DNA of 64,000 nucleotides from an uncultured Oscillospiraceae bacterium (GCA_934630495.1 CAKTVW010000007.1:1-64000); one strand, 5' to 3'. Positions 42,232 through 51,935 are shown, counted from the stretch's first letter. Notes: a model not told the origin generated them from the letters alone. Numbers and translations are program-made.

Positions 42232-43488
42232 TTATTCTCTTCGCAGGGCGTCGATCGGATTCAGCTTCGAGGCCTTGACTGCCGGGAAGAAGCCGAACAC
42301 AAGGCCGATCAGCACCGAGAACAGCGTTGCGGCAAAAATCGCGGGAACGCTGATTGCCGTCGGCGTATCGGCAAACTTGGAGATCAGCTCCGAAAGTCCG
42401 ATGCCGCCCAGAACGCCCAGCACGCCGCCGATGCCCGTCAGGACGGCCGCCTCGGTCAGAAACTGCGCAAGAATGCGGCGGCGCTTCGCGCCGATCGCCT
42501 TTTTCAGGCCGATCTCACCGGTACGCTCCGTGACGGTCACCAGCATGATGTTCATAACGCCGACGCCGCCGACCGCCAGAGAGATCATGGCGATCCAGAT
42601 AAGCTGACGGTTGGTCGCGCTGCTCATCTCCTGAAGCTGTTCGGCCTGCTTGAGAAGGTCGTTGTTGCGATAGCTGAAGCCGTCCTTGGAGGACTTTTCC
42701 GCGATCTGATGCTCGGTCAGGTAATCGGCGACCGCCTTGCCTGCCGTCGTCATCTCGTCCGTCGAAGCGGTCCGCACGCAAACGCTCTGCGGCTCGTCAA
42801 AGCGGAACGGAATTGCCCACGCCGAATCGGGAAGGAAGATCTTTCCGCTGTTGTTGACCGCGTAGGAGGCATAATCCTGAATGGAATTGATGACCGGCTT
42901 GAAATTTCTCGACAGCGCCGCCACGCCGATCACGCAATAGGCGTCCTGCTGCAGCTCGATCGTCTTGCCGATGGGGTTTTCCGTGCCGAAGGCCGCCTTT
43001 GCCGCCGTTTCGTCAAGAATGACATTCTTGCGGCAGTTGGCATAGTCCTGCGCGTTGAAATCGCGGCCAAGCTTGATCTGGTAGCCGTTCACGGAAAAGA
43101 AGCTGTCGTCAATACCGTAGACCGCGCCGCTGATGGACGCGTCCTGATAATAGGCGTTCGCGGAATCGCGCATCCGATAGAGGCTGACGTCCTCGACGCC
43201 GTCGAGCTTGCGCATCTCGTCGCGCTGCTTGGGATCGATCACCTTGACGCCGACCGGGATGGAATTGTAGGACATTTCATAGGTGCTGTCATTCTGATAG
43301 AGCTGCACCGTCACCACGTTGTTGCCCGCGCCGATCAGGTTTTCCTTGATCTGCTCATTGGTGCCCTTGATGGTGGAAATGATCGTGATAATGGAGGCAA
43401 TGCCGATAATAATGCCCAGCATCGTCAGGAAGGAACGCAGCTTGTGCGTAAAAATGCCCTGAAAGGCCTGCGATATACTTTCAAACAC
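42232..43488 (-). CDS. MacB-like ABC transporter permease
   Basis: 418 residues. One N-terminal helix (LRSFLTMLGIIIGIASIITI) is followed by a large extracytoplasmic MacB-PCD domain (residues about 45-280), then three C-terminal helices (IWIAMISLAVGGVGVMNIML, FLTEAAVLTGIGGVLGVLGG, and the AATLFSVLIGLVFGFFPA region) ending KASKLNPIDALRRE. This is the type VII exporter layout, which drives peptide or lipid movement mechanically. The start is GTG at 43488, 7-8 bases after GGAGG. Last gene of the four-gene unit. Confidence 0.88.
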   Translation of the reverse strand: MFESISQAFQGIFTHKLRSFLTMLGIIIGIASIITIISTIKGTNEQIKENLIGAGNNVVTVQLYQNDSTYEMSYNSIPVGVKVIDPKQRDEMRKLDGVEDVSLYRMRDSANAYYQDASISGAVYGIDDSFFSVNGYQIKLGRDFNAQDYANCRKNVILDETAAKAAFGTENPIGKTIELQQDAYCVIGVAALSRNFKPVINSIQDYASYAVNNSGKIFLPDSAWAIPFRFDEPQSVCVRTASTDEMTTAGKAVADYLTEHQIAEKSSKDGFSYRNNDLLKQAEQLQEMSSATNRQLIWIAMISLAVGGVGVMNIMLVTVTERTGEIGLKKAIGAKRRRILAQFLTEAAVLTGIGGVLGVLGGIGLSELISKFADTPTAISVPAIFAATLFSVLIGLVFGFFPAVKASKLNPIDALRRE

Positions 43489-43502
43489 CGTGCTTCCTCC
43501 TC

Positions 43503-45110
43503 TCAATAAGACGCCTTATTGGTAAACTCTTCCGCGTCGGTCTCAACGGTCTTTGCGCCGTCCTTGACCTCCTTGCCGTAGGGGAACGCGACCCAGTCGT
43601 CCTCGGTCAGTCCGCTGTAGATCGCCGTATACTCTCCCCAGAGGATCGCGCCCGTCTTGACATAGGTCTTGACCAGCGTTCCGTCCTCACCGCGCTTATA
43701 GACATAGGCACGGCCGTTTTCGCTGCGGATGAACATATTGTTCAGATACATTGCCGACTCCGTCGCGCCGCTTTGCATGACCACGCTGACATAGCTGTCC
43801 TCGACAAGCTGCGCATCGGCCGGGACCGCAACGACCGCATTATAGAGCGTTACATTCGGGTTGCCGTTTCCGTTATAGTAGCCGTTGACCGGTGTATCGG
43901 AAATCGATTCGATCGTGCCCTCGACCGTAGTCGAGCCGCTCATCCACGACTCGACGGTGACCGGCGTGCCGAGCGGCAGCGTCTCGCGTTCAAATTCGCC
44001 GATGGCGATGTTGACATAGTAGCAGCCGCCGCCGGAAACGGTCAGGAAGGCGCTCCCCTCACTGCGGGCGGTATCGGCATCGACCAGACGCGTCACCGTG
44101 CCGTCCACCTTGGAATAAAGCGTGCCGTTGGAGGCCTCTGCCTCCATGCGCTCCGCCTCGACCTGCTCCATGCGGTAGGTAAGCTCCAGATCACGGATCT
44201 CCTTCTGCTTTTCGTTGCGCATCTGCGCGATCTCCGCGGCGGTATAGCCGGAGCTGTCGTCGACCCACGGATCGGGATCGACACCGGGCTTGTCATTGTT
44301 ATTATCGTCGTCGGGCATATCCTCCGGCGTGAAGAACGAATAGACCAGCGTCCTGACGGTCGTCGGCTCCTGCGTCGGCTCCGTCGGTTCGGCGGGATCG
44401 GCAGGCTCCTGCGTCGGCTCGGTCGGGTCGATCACCGTCGTCCGGACCGTCACACGCAGGCCCCACCGGCTGATAAGCTCCGCGTTCAGCGCGTTCTGCT
44501 CGCGGATTTCGAAGGCAAAATATGCCTCATCGGCATCCTTGAGGTACTGCATGAGAAACGCTTCGTCATACGTCAGCTCTTCCGACCACAGGAAGCGGTA
44601 CGGACTCTCCTGCGTACCCTTGCCACCCATAAAATAGGGAAGCTCCTCGATCGGCTCCGGCTTTTCCGTAGGCGGCTCCGTCGGCGGGACCGTCACGGGG
44701 GGCGGCGTGTAGGGCTTCATGGCGTTGATTTTCGCCAATTCCTTTTTTGCCTGCTCCACGCTGAGCTTCGCCTGCTGGACCTTGATCTTCTGCCGTTCGA
44801 GCTGGATGTCGGAAAGCGTCGTGTCGTAGCGAAGCAGCGCGTCGCCCTTTTTGACCGTCTGGCCCTCGGTGACCAGCACCTCCGTCACCGTCTGCGTATT
44901 GCTGAGGTAAACGGATTGCAGATTATCGGCCGTGACGCGGCCGTCGTAATACCGGCCGCCGTCATAATAGCCCGTCGTAAAGTTCGATACCCGCGTCACC
45001 TTGACCGGGTCGGTGTTGCGTCCGACGGCCCAGACGATGCCGACCACGATCGCCGCGACCAGCACCAGGCTGACGGCGCTGATGATAACGGCCTTGATTC
45101 CCTTACGCAT
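43503..45110 (-). CDS. MacA-like adaptor with large insert
   Basis: About 535 residues. One N-terminal transmembrane helix (IKAVIISAVSLVLVAAIVVG), then lipoyl half and helical hairpin start (VLVTEGQTVKKGDALLRYDT, IQLERQKIKVQQAKLSVEQA). About 140 residues are inserted in the hairpin: a Pro/Thr/Glu-rich stretch, a compact segment (LPYFMGGKGTQESPYRFLWS) and repeated EPTQEPADPAEPTEPTQEPT. The returning helix and beta-barrel follow. It links the MacB permease to the outside. The ATG at 45110 overlaps the ATPase stop; GTG at 45119 is an alternative. Confidence 0.82.
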   Translation of the reverse strand: MRKGIKAVIISAVSLVLVAAIVVGIVWAVGRNTDPVKVTRVSNFTTGYYDGGRYYDGRVTADNLQSVYLSNTQTVTEVLVTEGQTVKKGDALLRYDTTLSDIQLERQKIKVQQAKLSVEQAKKELAKINAMKPYTPPPVTVPPTEPPTEKPEPIEELPYFMGGKGTQESPYRFLWSEELTYDEAFLMQYLKDADEAYFAFEIREQNALNAELISRWGLRVTVRTTVIDPTEPTQEPADPAEPTEPTQEPTTVRTLVYSFFTPEDMPDDDNNNDKPGVDPDPWVDDSSGYTAAEIAQMRNEKQKEIRDLELTYRMEQVEAERMEAEASNGTLYSKVDGTVTRLVDADTARSEGSAFLTVSGGGCYYVNIAIGEFERETLPLGTPVTVESWMSGSTTVEGTIESISDTPVNGYYNGNGNPNVTLYNAVVAVPADAQLVEDSYVSVVMQSGATESAMYLNNMFIRSENGRAYVYKRGEDGTLVKTYVKTGAILWGEYTAIYSGLTEDDWVAFPYGKEVKDGAKTVETDAEEFTNKASY

Positions 45111-45795
45111 CCTCGCCACCCGCCTTTCGTTCGTGATACAGAATGCCGTCGCGGATGAAATTGATCTTTCTGGCCCGCTGCGCGATCTCCAGCTCGTGGG
45201 TAATCATGATAATGGATGTTCCCTCATCGTTGAGCTGATCGAAAATATCCATGATCTGATGTCCGGCGGCGGTATCCAGCGCGCCGGTCGGTTCGTCGGC
45301 AAGCAGCAGCTTCGGCTTGCCCACGATCGCGCGGGCAATGGCCACGCGCTGGCACTGACCGCCGGAAAGCTGATTCGAGCGGAAGTTCAGGCGTTCGCCG
45401 AGCCCCATGCGCGTCAGCGCCTCGGCTGCGCGCTCGCGGCGCTCCTTTTTCGGCACACCGGCATAGAGCAGCGGCAGCGCCACATTATCCACGGCGCTCA
45501 GCTTCGGCAGCAGATAAAAGCTCTGAAACACGAATCCGAGCACCCGGTTACGCACTTCGGCAAGGTGGTTGACCGTTGCGTTTTGCAGATTTTCTCCGTT
45601 GAGGAGGTATTCGCCGCTGGTCGGAACGTCAAGGCAGCCGATGAGGTTCATCAGCGTCGTCTTGCCGCTTCCCGAGGGGCCCATAATGGCGAGATAGTCG
45701 CCCTCCTGCACCTGCAGACAGACGTCCTTCAGAACGCGGACCGTTTCGCGTCCCTGCGGGTAGTCCTTGCAGATGTTGTTCATCTCTACGAGCAT
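45103..45795 (-). CDS. MacB/LolD-type ABC transporter ATPase
   Basis: 230 residues. Walker A is GPSGSGKTTLMN, the Q loop follows at VFQSFYLLPKL, the signature is LSGGQCQRVAIARA, Walker B is LLLADEPTGALD and the switch His is in ITHELEIA. It powers the permease at 42232-43488. Its ATG overlaps the stop of the upstream adaptor (ATGA) and its end overlaps the second adaptor, so the four genes are translationally linked. Confidence 0.95.
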   Translation of the reverse strand: MLVEMNNICKDYPQGRETVRVLKDVCLQVQEGDYLAIMGPSGSGKTTLMNLIGCLDVPTSGEYLLNGENLQNATVNHLAEVRNRVLGFVFQSFYLLPKLSAVDNVALPLLYAGVPKKERRERAAEALTRMGLGERLNFRSNQLSGGQCQRVAIARAIVGKPKLLLADEPTGALDTAAGHQIMDIFDQLNDEGTSIIMITHELEIAQRARKINFIRDGILYHERKAGGEDA

Positions 45796-47129
45796 CAGCC
45801 GACTCCTCCCTCCACGACGGGAGCTTCGCCGCCGTCAACAACGCCGCCTTCCTCTTTGCCACTCATGCCGCCTTCAATAACACCACCATCAACAACGCCG
45901 CCGTCGAAATTGCCGTCGAAATCGGCCGCGTCGTCGATCACGCCATTGTTGTCGCCGTCGGTGCTGTCGTCCGGCTCCGGCAGGGTATCGGTCACGGGTG
46001 CGCCCTCCTGCAGGCTGTCGGACGGAACGGCAATGCGGTCGTCCTCGGTCAGGCCGCTCAGGATCTCATACTGATAGAGCGCTTCGTCCAGCTCTCCGAC
46101 GGTGATCGCGCGCTTTTCCAGCTTGTCGCGCTTGTCGGCAGCCCAGACATAGCAGCTTCCGTCGTCCTCGACAACAACAAAGGAAGCGTCGAGACGAAGT
46201 CCCTGCGTCTGGTCGTTCTGGCCGTTATCCGGTTCAATGTACAAATGCTGCCCGAGGATCAGGCCGTCCGTACCGTCCAGCTCTACATAGAAGGGATAGC
46301 TGCTGGAGGAGGTCATCTCGTCGCTGCTGCCGTCGTAATAATAGCCGTAGCCGCTGTTGCTGTTGTCCGCCGGATTTTCGTCGATCTCGCTGACAGTACC
46401 GGTCCACGTCTGCGTGCTGTCCGTGCGGGAGCGCAGGATCACGCGCTGCCCGACATAAAACTCGCTACGGTTAAGCTCGTTTGTCTTGCCCTTGACGCGG
46501 TACGCGCCGCTCTGAATGAGGGTGATATACGGCAGCGGCTGACCGGTATAGTCGTCGTAGCCGCCGTTTTCGTTGATGGCCTTTACCGTGCCGTCGATGG
46601 TCGCCTTGACCTCGCCGCTGACATCCTCGTTTTGCAGCGCTTCAAGGTCCTTTTCCTTGACCGTGATGTTATACTGCGCTTCCTTGCGGTCGGCCTCCAG
46701 CGCCTGAATTTGAACGGTATAGCCGAGCTTCTCGGATTCCGGCGCAGAATTTCGGCTCTTTTCCAGCTCGGCGATCTGCTTGCCGTAATCGGTCACGTTG
46801 TTCTTGAGCTGCTCGATCTCAAGCTTTGCCTTGTCGATATTGAGCCGCATCTGATCGGTGTCGTAGACAAACAGGACATCGCCCGTCTTGACCGCTTGGC
46901 CGACCTCGACCTTCAGCTCGCTGACCTTGCGATCGCTGTCCTTTTCGATCTTGACCTCGTTCTGCGCGGTAACGACACCGGCGCTGATATTGAACTCACC
47001 CATGTCGCCGTAGCCCATGATCGAAGAGACCGACTGGACATAGACAGGGGTCAGGTCGGAACCGCAGCCCGCCAGCAGACAGACCGTCAGCACCAGCGTC
47101 ATGAGCAGAGCAAATCCTCGTGTTTTCAT
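45795..47129 (-). CDS. MacA-like adaptor lipoprotein
   Basis: 444 residues. The signal peptide ends in the lipobox LLAGC, so this adaptor is lipid-anchored, unlike the helix-anchored one at 43503-45110. It contains the lipoyl half (KVEVGQAVKTGDVLFVYDTD), a long coiled hairpin (LNIDKAKLEIEQLKNNVTDY to KEKDLEALQNED), a second lipoyl half and a beta-barrel. The last 60 residues are acidic and glycine-rich with repeated DGG/EGG units. GGAGG lies 8 bases before the ATG at 47129. First gene of the ABC unit. Confidence 0.85.
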   Translation of the reverse strand: MKTRGFALLMTLVLTVCLLAGCGSDLTPVYVQSVSSIMGYGDMGEFNISAGVVTAQNEVKIEKDSDRKVSELKVEVGQAVKTGDVLFVYDTDQMRLNIDKAKLEIEQLKNNVTDYGKQIAELEKSRNSAPESEKLGYTVQIQALEADRKEAQYNITVKEKDLEALQNEDVSGEVKATIDGTVKAINENGGYDDYTGQPLPYITLIQSGAYRVKGKTNELNRSEFYVGQRVILRSRTDSTQTWTGTVSEIDENPADNSNSGYGYYYDGSSDEMTSSSSYPFYVELDGTDGLILGQHLYIEPDNGQNDQTQGLRLDASFVVVEDDGSCYVWAADKRDKLEKRAITVGELDEALYQYEILSGLTEDDRIAVPSDSLQEGAPVTDTLPEPDDSTDGDNNGVIDDAADFDGNFDGGVVDGGVIEGGMSGKEEGGVVDGGEAPVVEGGVG

Positions 47130-47227
47130 AGAATTACCTCCATTGCGTTTATGAACGTGTATATGACGAAGTTTTTTTGAAAATGTTCCGACCCGACGAA
47201 AAAAATTTCTATCCGCAGACGGTTGCT

Positions 47228-48055
47228 TCAGGGATTCCCCAAAATTTCGGCGACCGTCGGCTCCAGCTCGGACGTGTCCAGCTCCTCGGCGCGGCCGCTG
47301 TCGCAGGCCTCCGCAACGGTGGGGTCGATCGGCAGGCGGGCCAGCACGGGAAGATGGTACTCCTCCGCGATCCTTGCAAGGTGGCTCTCGCCGAAGACCG
47401 CGTGGCGCTTCCCGCAGTCCGGGCAGCGGAAATAGCTGTAGTTCTCCACCACGCCCAGAACGGGCACCTGCATCATATTCGCCATTTTCACGGCCTTGGA
47501 GACGATCACGGAGACCAGCTCCTGCGGGGTCGTAACGATAATGATACCGTCGACGGGGAGGGACTGAAACACCGTCAGCGGCACGTCGCCCGTTCCGGGA
47601 GGCATATCCACAAACAGGCAGTCCACATCCTGCCACACCACGTCCGTCCAGAACTGCTTGACCGCGCCCGCAATAACGGGGCCGCGCCAGAGAACGGGGT
47701 CGTCCTCATGATCCAGCAGCAGATTGATCGACATGATCTGAATGCCGCTCTTACTGAGAGCCGGGTAAATTCCTTCCTCGTCCGCACCGGCACACTCGCA
47801 GACGCCGAAGGCTCTGGGAATCGACGGGCCTGTGATATCCGCGTCGAGGATCGCTGTGCGCTTCCCGCTCTTCTGCACGGCTGCGGCCAGCATAGAGGTG
47901 ACCGTGCTCTTGCCGACGCCGCCCTTGCCCGATACGACGGCAATGACCTTTTTGACCTTGGAACGCTCGTTCAGCTCCGCAAGCAGGCTTTCCGGCTTGC
48001 GCTCGGCGCAGCTTTCGCCGCAGGATGAGCAATTCCCGCTGCATTGTTCGCTCAT
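47228..48055 (-). CDS. Mrp/NBP35-type iron-sulfur carrier ATPase
   Basis: 275 residues. An N-terminal Cys-rich tail (CSGNCSSCGESC) could hold a cluster. The deviant Walker A VSGKGGVGKSTVTSML follows, then ILDADITGPSIPRAFGV, DMPPGTGDVPLTV and the cluster-bridging CPDCGKRHAVFG. These proteins carry Fe-S clusters to target enzymes. AAAGGAAG lies 8 bases before the ATG at 48055. It is transcribed toward the ABC adaptor, 98 bases away. Confidence 0.92.
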   Translation of the reverse strand: MSEQCSGNCSSCGESCAERKPESLLAELNERSKVKKVIAVVSGKGGVGKSTVTSMLAAAVQKSGKRTAILDADITGPSIPRAFGVCECAGADEEGIYPALSKSGIQIMSINLLLDHEDDPVLWRGPVIAGAVKQFWTDVVWQDVDCLFVDMPPGTGDVPLTVFQSLPVDGIIIVTTPQELVSVIVSKAVKMANMMQVPVLGVVENYSYFRCPDCGKRHAVFGESHLARIAEEYHLPVLARLPIDPTVAEACDSGRAEELDTSELEPTVAEILGNP

Positions 48056-48175
48056 GTTGTTACTTCCTTTCCAGCACAATGTTGCATCCGGATCGCATCA
48101 TGGCGGACAGTCCTTACGATCATCCTACCATTCAAATTTTTAAGAATCAATCCGGTAAAGCTTAAGATTTGTTTA

Positions 48176-48326
48176 ATACTGATTCTTGATTAAAAGATTT
48201 AATCAAGAATCCCGTGTGCTACGCACACTCGCATCGTGCGAAAGCACGCTGCGCCGTCTCATGCAGAATCTGACGCGCCCTTGGCGCTATAAAAAGCTTT
48301 TCAAGCTTTTTAACAGATTCTAGTAT
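48176..48326 (+). mobile_element. 151-bp repeat element, copy 3
   Basis: Identical to 42060-42210. It lies in the 376-base gene-free stretch 48056-48431 between the mrp start and the ABC-F stop; apart from this element that stretch shows nothing I can name. Confidence 0.9.
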
Positions 48327-48431
48327 AATACCAAAAACAATTCATGTTTTCATCAGGGTTCGGTATGGGGCTTCGTGATAAGCGGAGTATAGCAAGGTTA
48401 TTATCGTTTGTCAATAAATATTTTCCGTTTT

Positions 48432-50315
48432 TCATTGTAACTGTGCGGCTTCCAGCGCCTCCGACGCCGCTTCCCACTGCGTCATCAGGCCGTCCAGCGC
48501 GGTCTGTTCGGACTCGCGCTGCTCCGTCAGGCGCAGCAGCTCCTGATAATCGCTCGCCGCCTCGCCCAGTGCTTTGTCAATGGCCGCGATCTCCTCCTCC
48601 TTCGCCGCGATGTCGCGCTCCAGACGGCGAACGGTCTTTTCCGCATCCTTGCTGCCGGTCGAACGGGGCGCTTTTTCTTTTTTCGCGGCGGGCGCTTTCT
48701 GCCGCTGCATCGCCTCATGCTCCAGAATGGAGCGGTACTTGGCGTAGCCGCAGGGGAAATCGCGGATCGTGCCGTCCTGCAGCTCCCAGATGCGCGTAGC
48801 GAACTTATCCACAAAATAGCGGTCGTGGGAGACAAAGATCAGCGTCCCCTCAAATTCGTCGATCGCGCATTCCACCCACTCGCGCGAAGCCACGTCGAGA
48901 TGGTTCGTCGGCTCGTCGAGGATCAGCAGATTGATCTTTTCGTCCATGAGCATACACAGCCGCAGGCGCGACTGCTCTCCGCCCGAGAGCGTACCGACCG
49001 TCTTAAACACGTCCTCGCCCGAAAACAGGAACGCGCCCAGACGGTCGCGCGCGGTCTGCGGGGTGCAGTTCTTCTCATAGAGCATCGTGTCGTAAAGCGT
49101 GCGCTCCGGGTGCTCAAAATGGATCACCTGCGGCAGATACGCCCATTTGACGGACGGGCCGAACTTCACCGTTCCCTCGCCCGCCAGCTCGCCCAGCAGC
49201 AGCCTGATAAACGTCGTCTTTCCCGTTCCGTTGTCTCCCAGCAGGGCGATCCGCTCGCCGCCGCGCACCTTCAGCTCGATCCCGGAGAACAGCGTGCGGT
49301 CGCCGAAGCGCTTGCCGAGATTCTTTACCGACAGCACCTCGTCTCCGTGGAACTCCTTCTCGCCGAAGCGGGCGCGGAGCGTCTTTTCCTTTGTCGGCCG
49401 CTCGGTCTTTTCGATGCGCTCCATGCGGTGCTGAATGGACATCGCGCGGCGGTAGAGCACGCGGTTATTGATGCCCCAGCCCTTCATGCGCTCAACGGTG
49501 AAGCCGAGCTGCCTGAGCTTCGCCTGCTCCTGCTCATATTGTTTAAGCTGGCGGTTAAAGCGCTCCTGCTTCTCCTGCAGATAGAATGTGTAGTTTCCGC
49601 TGTAAAAATCCGCTTTTCCGCCCGTGATCTCAATGATCCGTCCGACAACGCGGTCAAGAAAATAGCGGTCGTGGGAAATGGTCAGGACCGTTCCCTTGAA
49701 TTTTTTGATATATTCCTCCAGCCACTCCACGCTCCGCAGATCGAGATGGTTCGTCGGCTCGTCGAGGAGCAGGATATCCGTCCGCTCAAGCAGCAGACGC
49801 GCCAGATTCACGCGCGTTTTTTCGCCGCCCGAAAGGCGGTCAAACTCCTGCGTGCGCATAGCCTGCGGGATTCCGAGGCCGTTGCACACCTTGTCGATAT
49901 TGGTGTCCTGCTCGTAGCCGCCGCCGACAAGATAGGCGTTCGTCAGGCGGTCGTACTCCTCCAAAAGGCTCTTCGGTGCGCTGCCCGTCAGCCGTTCGGC
50001 AAGCGCCTCCGCCTTTTGACGGATCGCCTCCAGCTTGGCGAAGGCCGTGCGCAGGACATTCTCGACCGTATAACCGGCCGGGTAGTGCGGGATCTGCGAG
50101 ATCAGCCCCAGGCGCTTGCCCGGGGCGATATAAACCTCTCCCTCATCCGGCGCAAGCTCTCCCGTGAGGATGCGGAACAGCGTCGTCTTCCCGCAGCCGT
50201 TTCGCCCCATGATGCCCACGCATTCTCCCGCGTGGATCTCAAAGCTCAGGCCGTCGAGCAGCGTCGTGCCCACCTCAAAGGACTTGACCAGATCCTTTAC
50301 TGCAATTTCAACCAT
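48432..50315 (-). CDS. ABC-F family ribosome-associated ATPase
   Basis: 627 residues with two ATPase domains and no membrane helices. Domain 1: Walker A GRNGCGKTTLFRI, signature LSGGEKTRVNLARLL, LLLDEPTNHLDL. The linker of about 80 residues (ERFNRQLKQYEQEQAKLRQL) is the ABC-F interdomain helix pair. Domain 2: GDNGTGKTTFIRLL, LSGGEQSRLRLCML, LILDEPTNHLDV. The C-terminal 75 residues form a coiled coil (RRLERDIAAKEEEIAAIDKA) as in Uup. ABC-F proteins act on stalled or drug-bound ribosomes. It overlaps rnmV by 8 bases. Confidence 0.92.
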   Translation of the reverse strand: MVEIAVKDLVKSFEVGTTLLDGLSFEIHAGECVGIMGRNGCGKTTLFRILTGELAPDEGEVYIAPGKRLGLISQIPHYPAGYTVENVLRTAFAKLEAIRQKAEALAERLTGSAPKSLLEEYDRLTNAYLVGGGYEQDTNIDKVCNGLGIPQAMRTQEFDRLSGGEKTRVNLARLLLERTDILLLDEPTNHLDLRSVEWLEEYIKKFKGTVLTISHDRYFLDRVVGRIIEITGGKADFYSGNYTFYLQEKQERFNRQLKQYEQEQAKLRQLGFTVERMKGWGINNRVLYRRAMSIQHRMERIEKTERPTKEKTLRARFGEKEFHGDEVLSVKNLGKRFGDRTLFSGIELKVRGGERIALLGDNGTGKTTFIRLLLGELAGEGTVKFGPSVKWAYLPQVIHFEHPERTLYDTMLYEKNCTPQTARDRLGAFLFSGEDVFKTVGTLSGGEQSRLRLCMLMDEKINLLILDEPTNHLDVASREWVECAIDEFEGTLIFVSHDRYFVDKFATRIWELQDGTIRDFPCGYAKYRSILEHEAMQRQKAPAAKKEKAPRSTGSKDAEKTVRRLERDIAAKEEEIAAIDKALGEAASDYQELLRLTEQRESEQTALDGLMTQWEAASEALEAAQLQ

Positions 50316-50895
50316 TTGATTCTCCGTATTGCTCTAAAAATTCTTCCCGTGACATCAGCAGATTCAGCGCCTCGAGGAACGCGTTGCTCCCGAGGTGCTC
50401 CGGCAGTCCGAGCCGCCGTATCAGCTCCCGCCGCTTTTCGGCGCTGTCCGTACTGCCGGACAGTCCCGCCTCAAACAGGTCGGTCTTCGTGATCGGCGCG
50501 GACGGTGTGCGGGATTCCTCTGCCTCTGCGCCCGCGCGCTGCAGCGCTTTCAGAAGGACCTCCGGCGTCATGCCCTCCACGCCGAGCTTCCCCTCCTTGC
50601 CGGGAGCGGCCTTGCGGCGTTCCTTCCCGTAAACGTCGGGGATATAGGCGTGCAGCACCCGATCTCTCGGAAGCGCACCCTTCAGATAATTTCGTATGAC
50701 AAAGCCCGCTCCGTCGCTGTCCGTCAGGATGATAAGTCCGCGTTTTTCCGCCACCCGGCGGAGAAATGCCAGCAGCGCCTTGTCCTTCATCACGCCGAAG
50801 CCCCGCGTTTCAAAGATCGGCGCGTCGATCAGCTGAGATAACGTATTCTTGTCGTATTTTCCCTCCACGACGATCGCCTGACGCAGTTTAATCAT
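50308..50895 (-). CDS. rnmV: Ribonuclease M5
   Basis: Matures the 5S rRNA precursor. The 195 residues begin with a Toprim domain: AIVVEGKYDKNTLSQLID with the catalytic Glu, ETRGFGVMKD, and ILTDSDGAGFVIRNYLKG with the metal-binding acids. The C-terminal RNA-binding half follows (GLPEHLGSNAFLEALNLLMS). GGAGGA lies 10 bases before the ATG at 50895, which overlaps the holA stop. Confidence 0.92.
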   Translation of the reverse strand: MIKLRQAIVVEGKYDKNTLSQLIDAPIFETRGFGVMKDKALLAFLRRVAEKRGLIILTDSDGAGFVIRNYLKGALPRDRVLHAYIPDVYGKERRKAAPGKEGKLGVEGMTPEVLLKALQRAGAEAEESRTPSAPITKTDLFEAGLSGSTDSAEKRRELIRRLGLPEHLGSNAFLEALNLLMSREEFLEQYGESNG

Positions 50896-51931
50896 GCCGC
50901 ATTTCCTCCGCAAGCTGTAAGATCAGCAGCTCCGCCAGCCGTTCGGGGTCGTCGTAGGAGGTTTTCAGCCGATAGTCCGTCTCGCAGCACAGCACGACCG
51001 CCCGCTCGCAGAACCGCTCGGAAAGCCGCCGCGCCTGCGTCGCCGTTTTATTGATCGTAAAAGGCGGCACGCCGCAGAGCGCCGCGATCTCCTGCACGCT
51101 CTTGCCCTCGTTCTGCAGGACCTTTACCGCCCGCAGCCGCCGCATCTGGCTCCCGATCGCCGCGATAATGGGGATCGGGTCGGTCTGAAGCTTGAACATC
51201 GTGTGCAGCCGCTCCAGCGCACGGTCAAATTCCCGCTGGGCCAGCGCATCGGAGATCTGGAACACCACCGCGTCAAGCGTCGGCTCCACCACGGCGTCGA
51301 TATCCTGCCGCACGATGCGCTCCGCTCCGGCATAGGCGCAGATCTTGTCGATCTCGCCGTCCAAGCGCGTCATGGAAAGTCCGCACTGGCCGAGCAGATA
51401 GCTGCAAAGCTCCCCGGAAATGTCCTTTCCCTCTCTTCGGAAATGGCGCACGATCCATGCGCGGAGATCGGATTCCTGCTGATAGAGGAACTCCGCCATG
51501 ACCGCGTTTTTTTCCAGTGCGTCCCACAGCTTCTTTTTTCGCTTGTCCGGCCTGAAATCGTCATAATGCAGCACCAGACAGACATGCTCCGGCAGATCGG
51601 ACAGCAGCTCGCACAGGCGTTCGCGCTCACTCTCGCTCCGCTCGAACAGATCCACGTCCTCGACCAGCACGAGCGAACGCTCCGCCATCATCGGCAGCGC
51701 CTCCACGGCATCCGTCAGCAGCTCCGTCGTAAAATTCTCGGCCGTCAGCCGATGGAAGTTGAACGCCTCCGTCAGCTCGTCGATAAGCTGCCTGCGCAGC
51801 TCGCCGAGATAGTAGCGGCGCAGATAGTCTTCCTCGCCCCAAAGCACATAAAGGCGCCCGATCGTATGAAGCTTGAGGTCCTTTTTCAGTTGTTCGCTCC
51901 CGGGCGTTTTGCCCGTCGGTTTGTTTGCCAT
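50888..51931 (-). CDS. holA: DNA polymerase III delta subunit
   Basis: 347 residues of the clamp-loader delta family: GRLYVLWGEEDYLRRYYLGE at the N-terminus, VLVEDVDLFERSESER, LCSYLLGQCGLSMTRLDGEI and the C-terminal RRLRAVKVLQNEGKSVQEIA. It opens the sliding clamp. The ATG at 51931 has GAGGTAG at 7 bases; the ORF continues upstream without support. It starts 4 bases after comEC stops, a common clostridial pairing. Confidence 0.9.
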   Translation of the reverse strand: MANKPTGKTPGSEQLKKDLKLHTIGRLYVLWGEEDYLRRYYLGELRRQLIDELTEAFNFHRLTAENFTTELLTDAVEALPMMAERSLVLVEDVDLFERSESERERLCELLSDLPEHVCLVLHYDDFRPDKRKKKLWDALEKNAVMAEFLYQQESDLRAWIVRHFRREGKDISGELCSYLLGQCGLSMTRLDGEIDKICAYAGAERIVRQDIDAVVEPTLDAVVFQISDALAQREFDRALERLHTMFKLQTDPIPIIAAIGSQMRRLRAVKVLQNEGKSVQEIAALCGVPPFTINKTATQARRLSERFCERAVVLCCETDYRLKTSYDDPERLAELLILQLAEEMRHD

Positions 51932-51935
51932 CGCG

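Noticed and set aside
45795..47636. A 613-codon open frame including the adaptor lipoprotein
   Set aside because: The first 169 codons are out-of-frame mrp sequence. The signal peptide and ribosome site fix the start at 47129.
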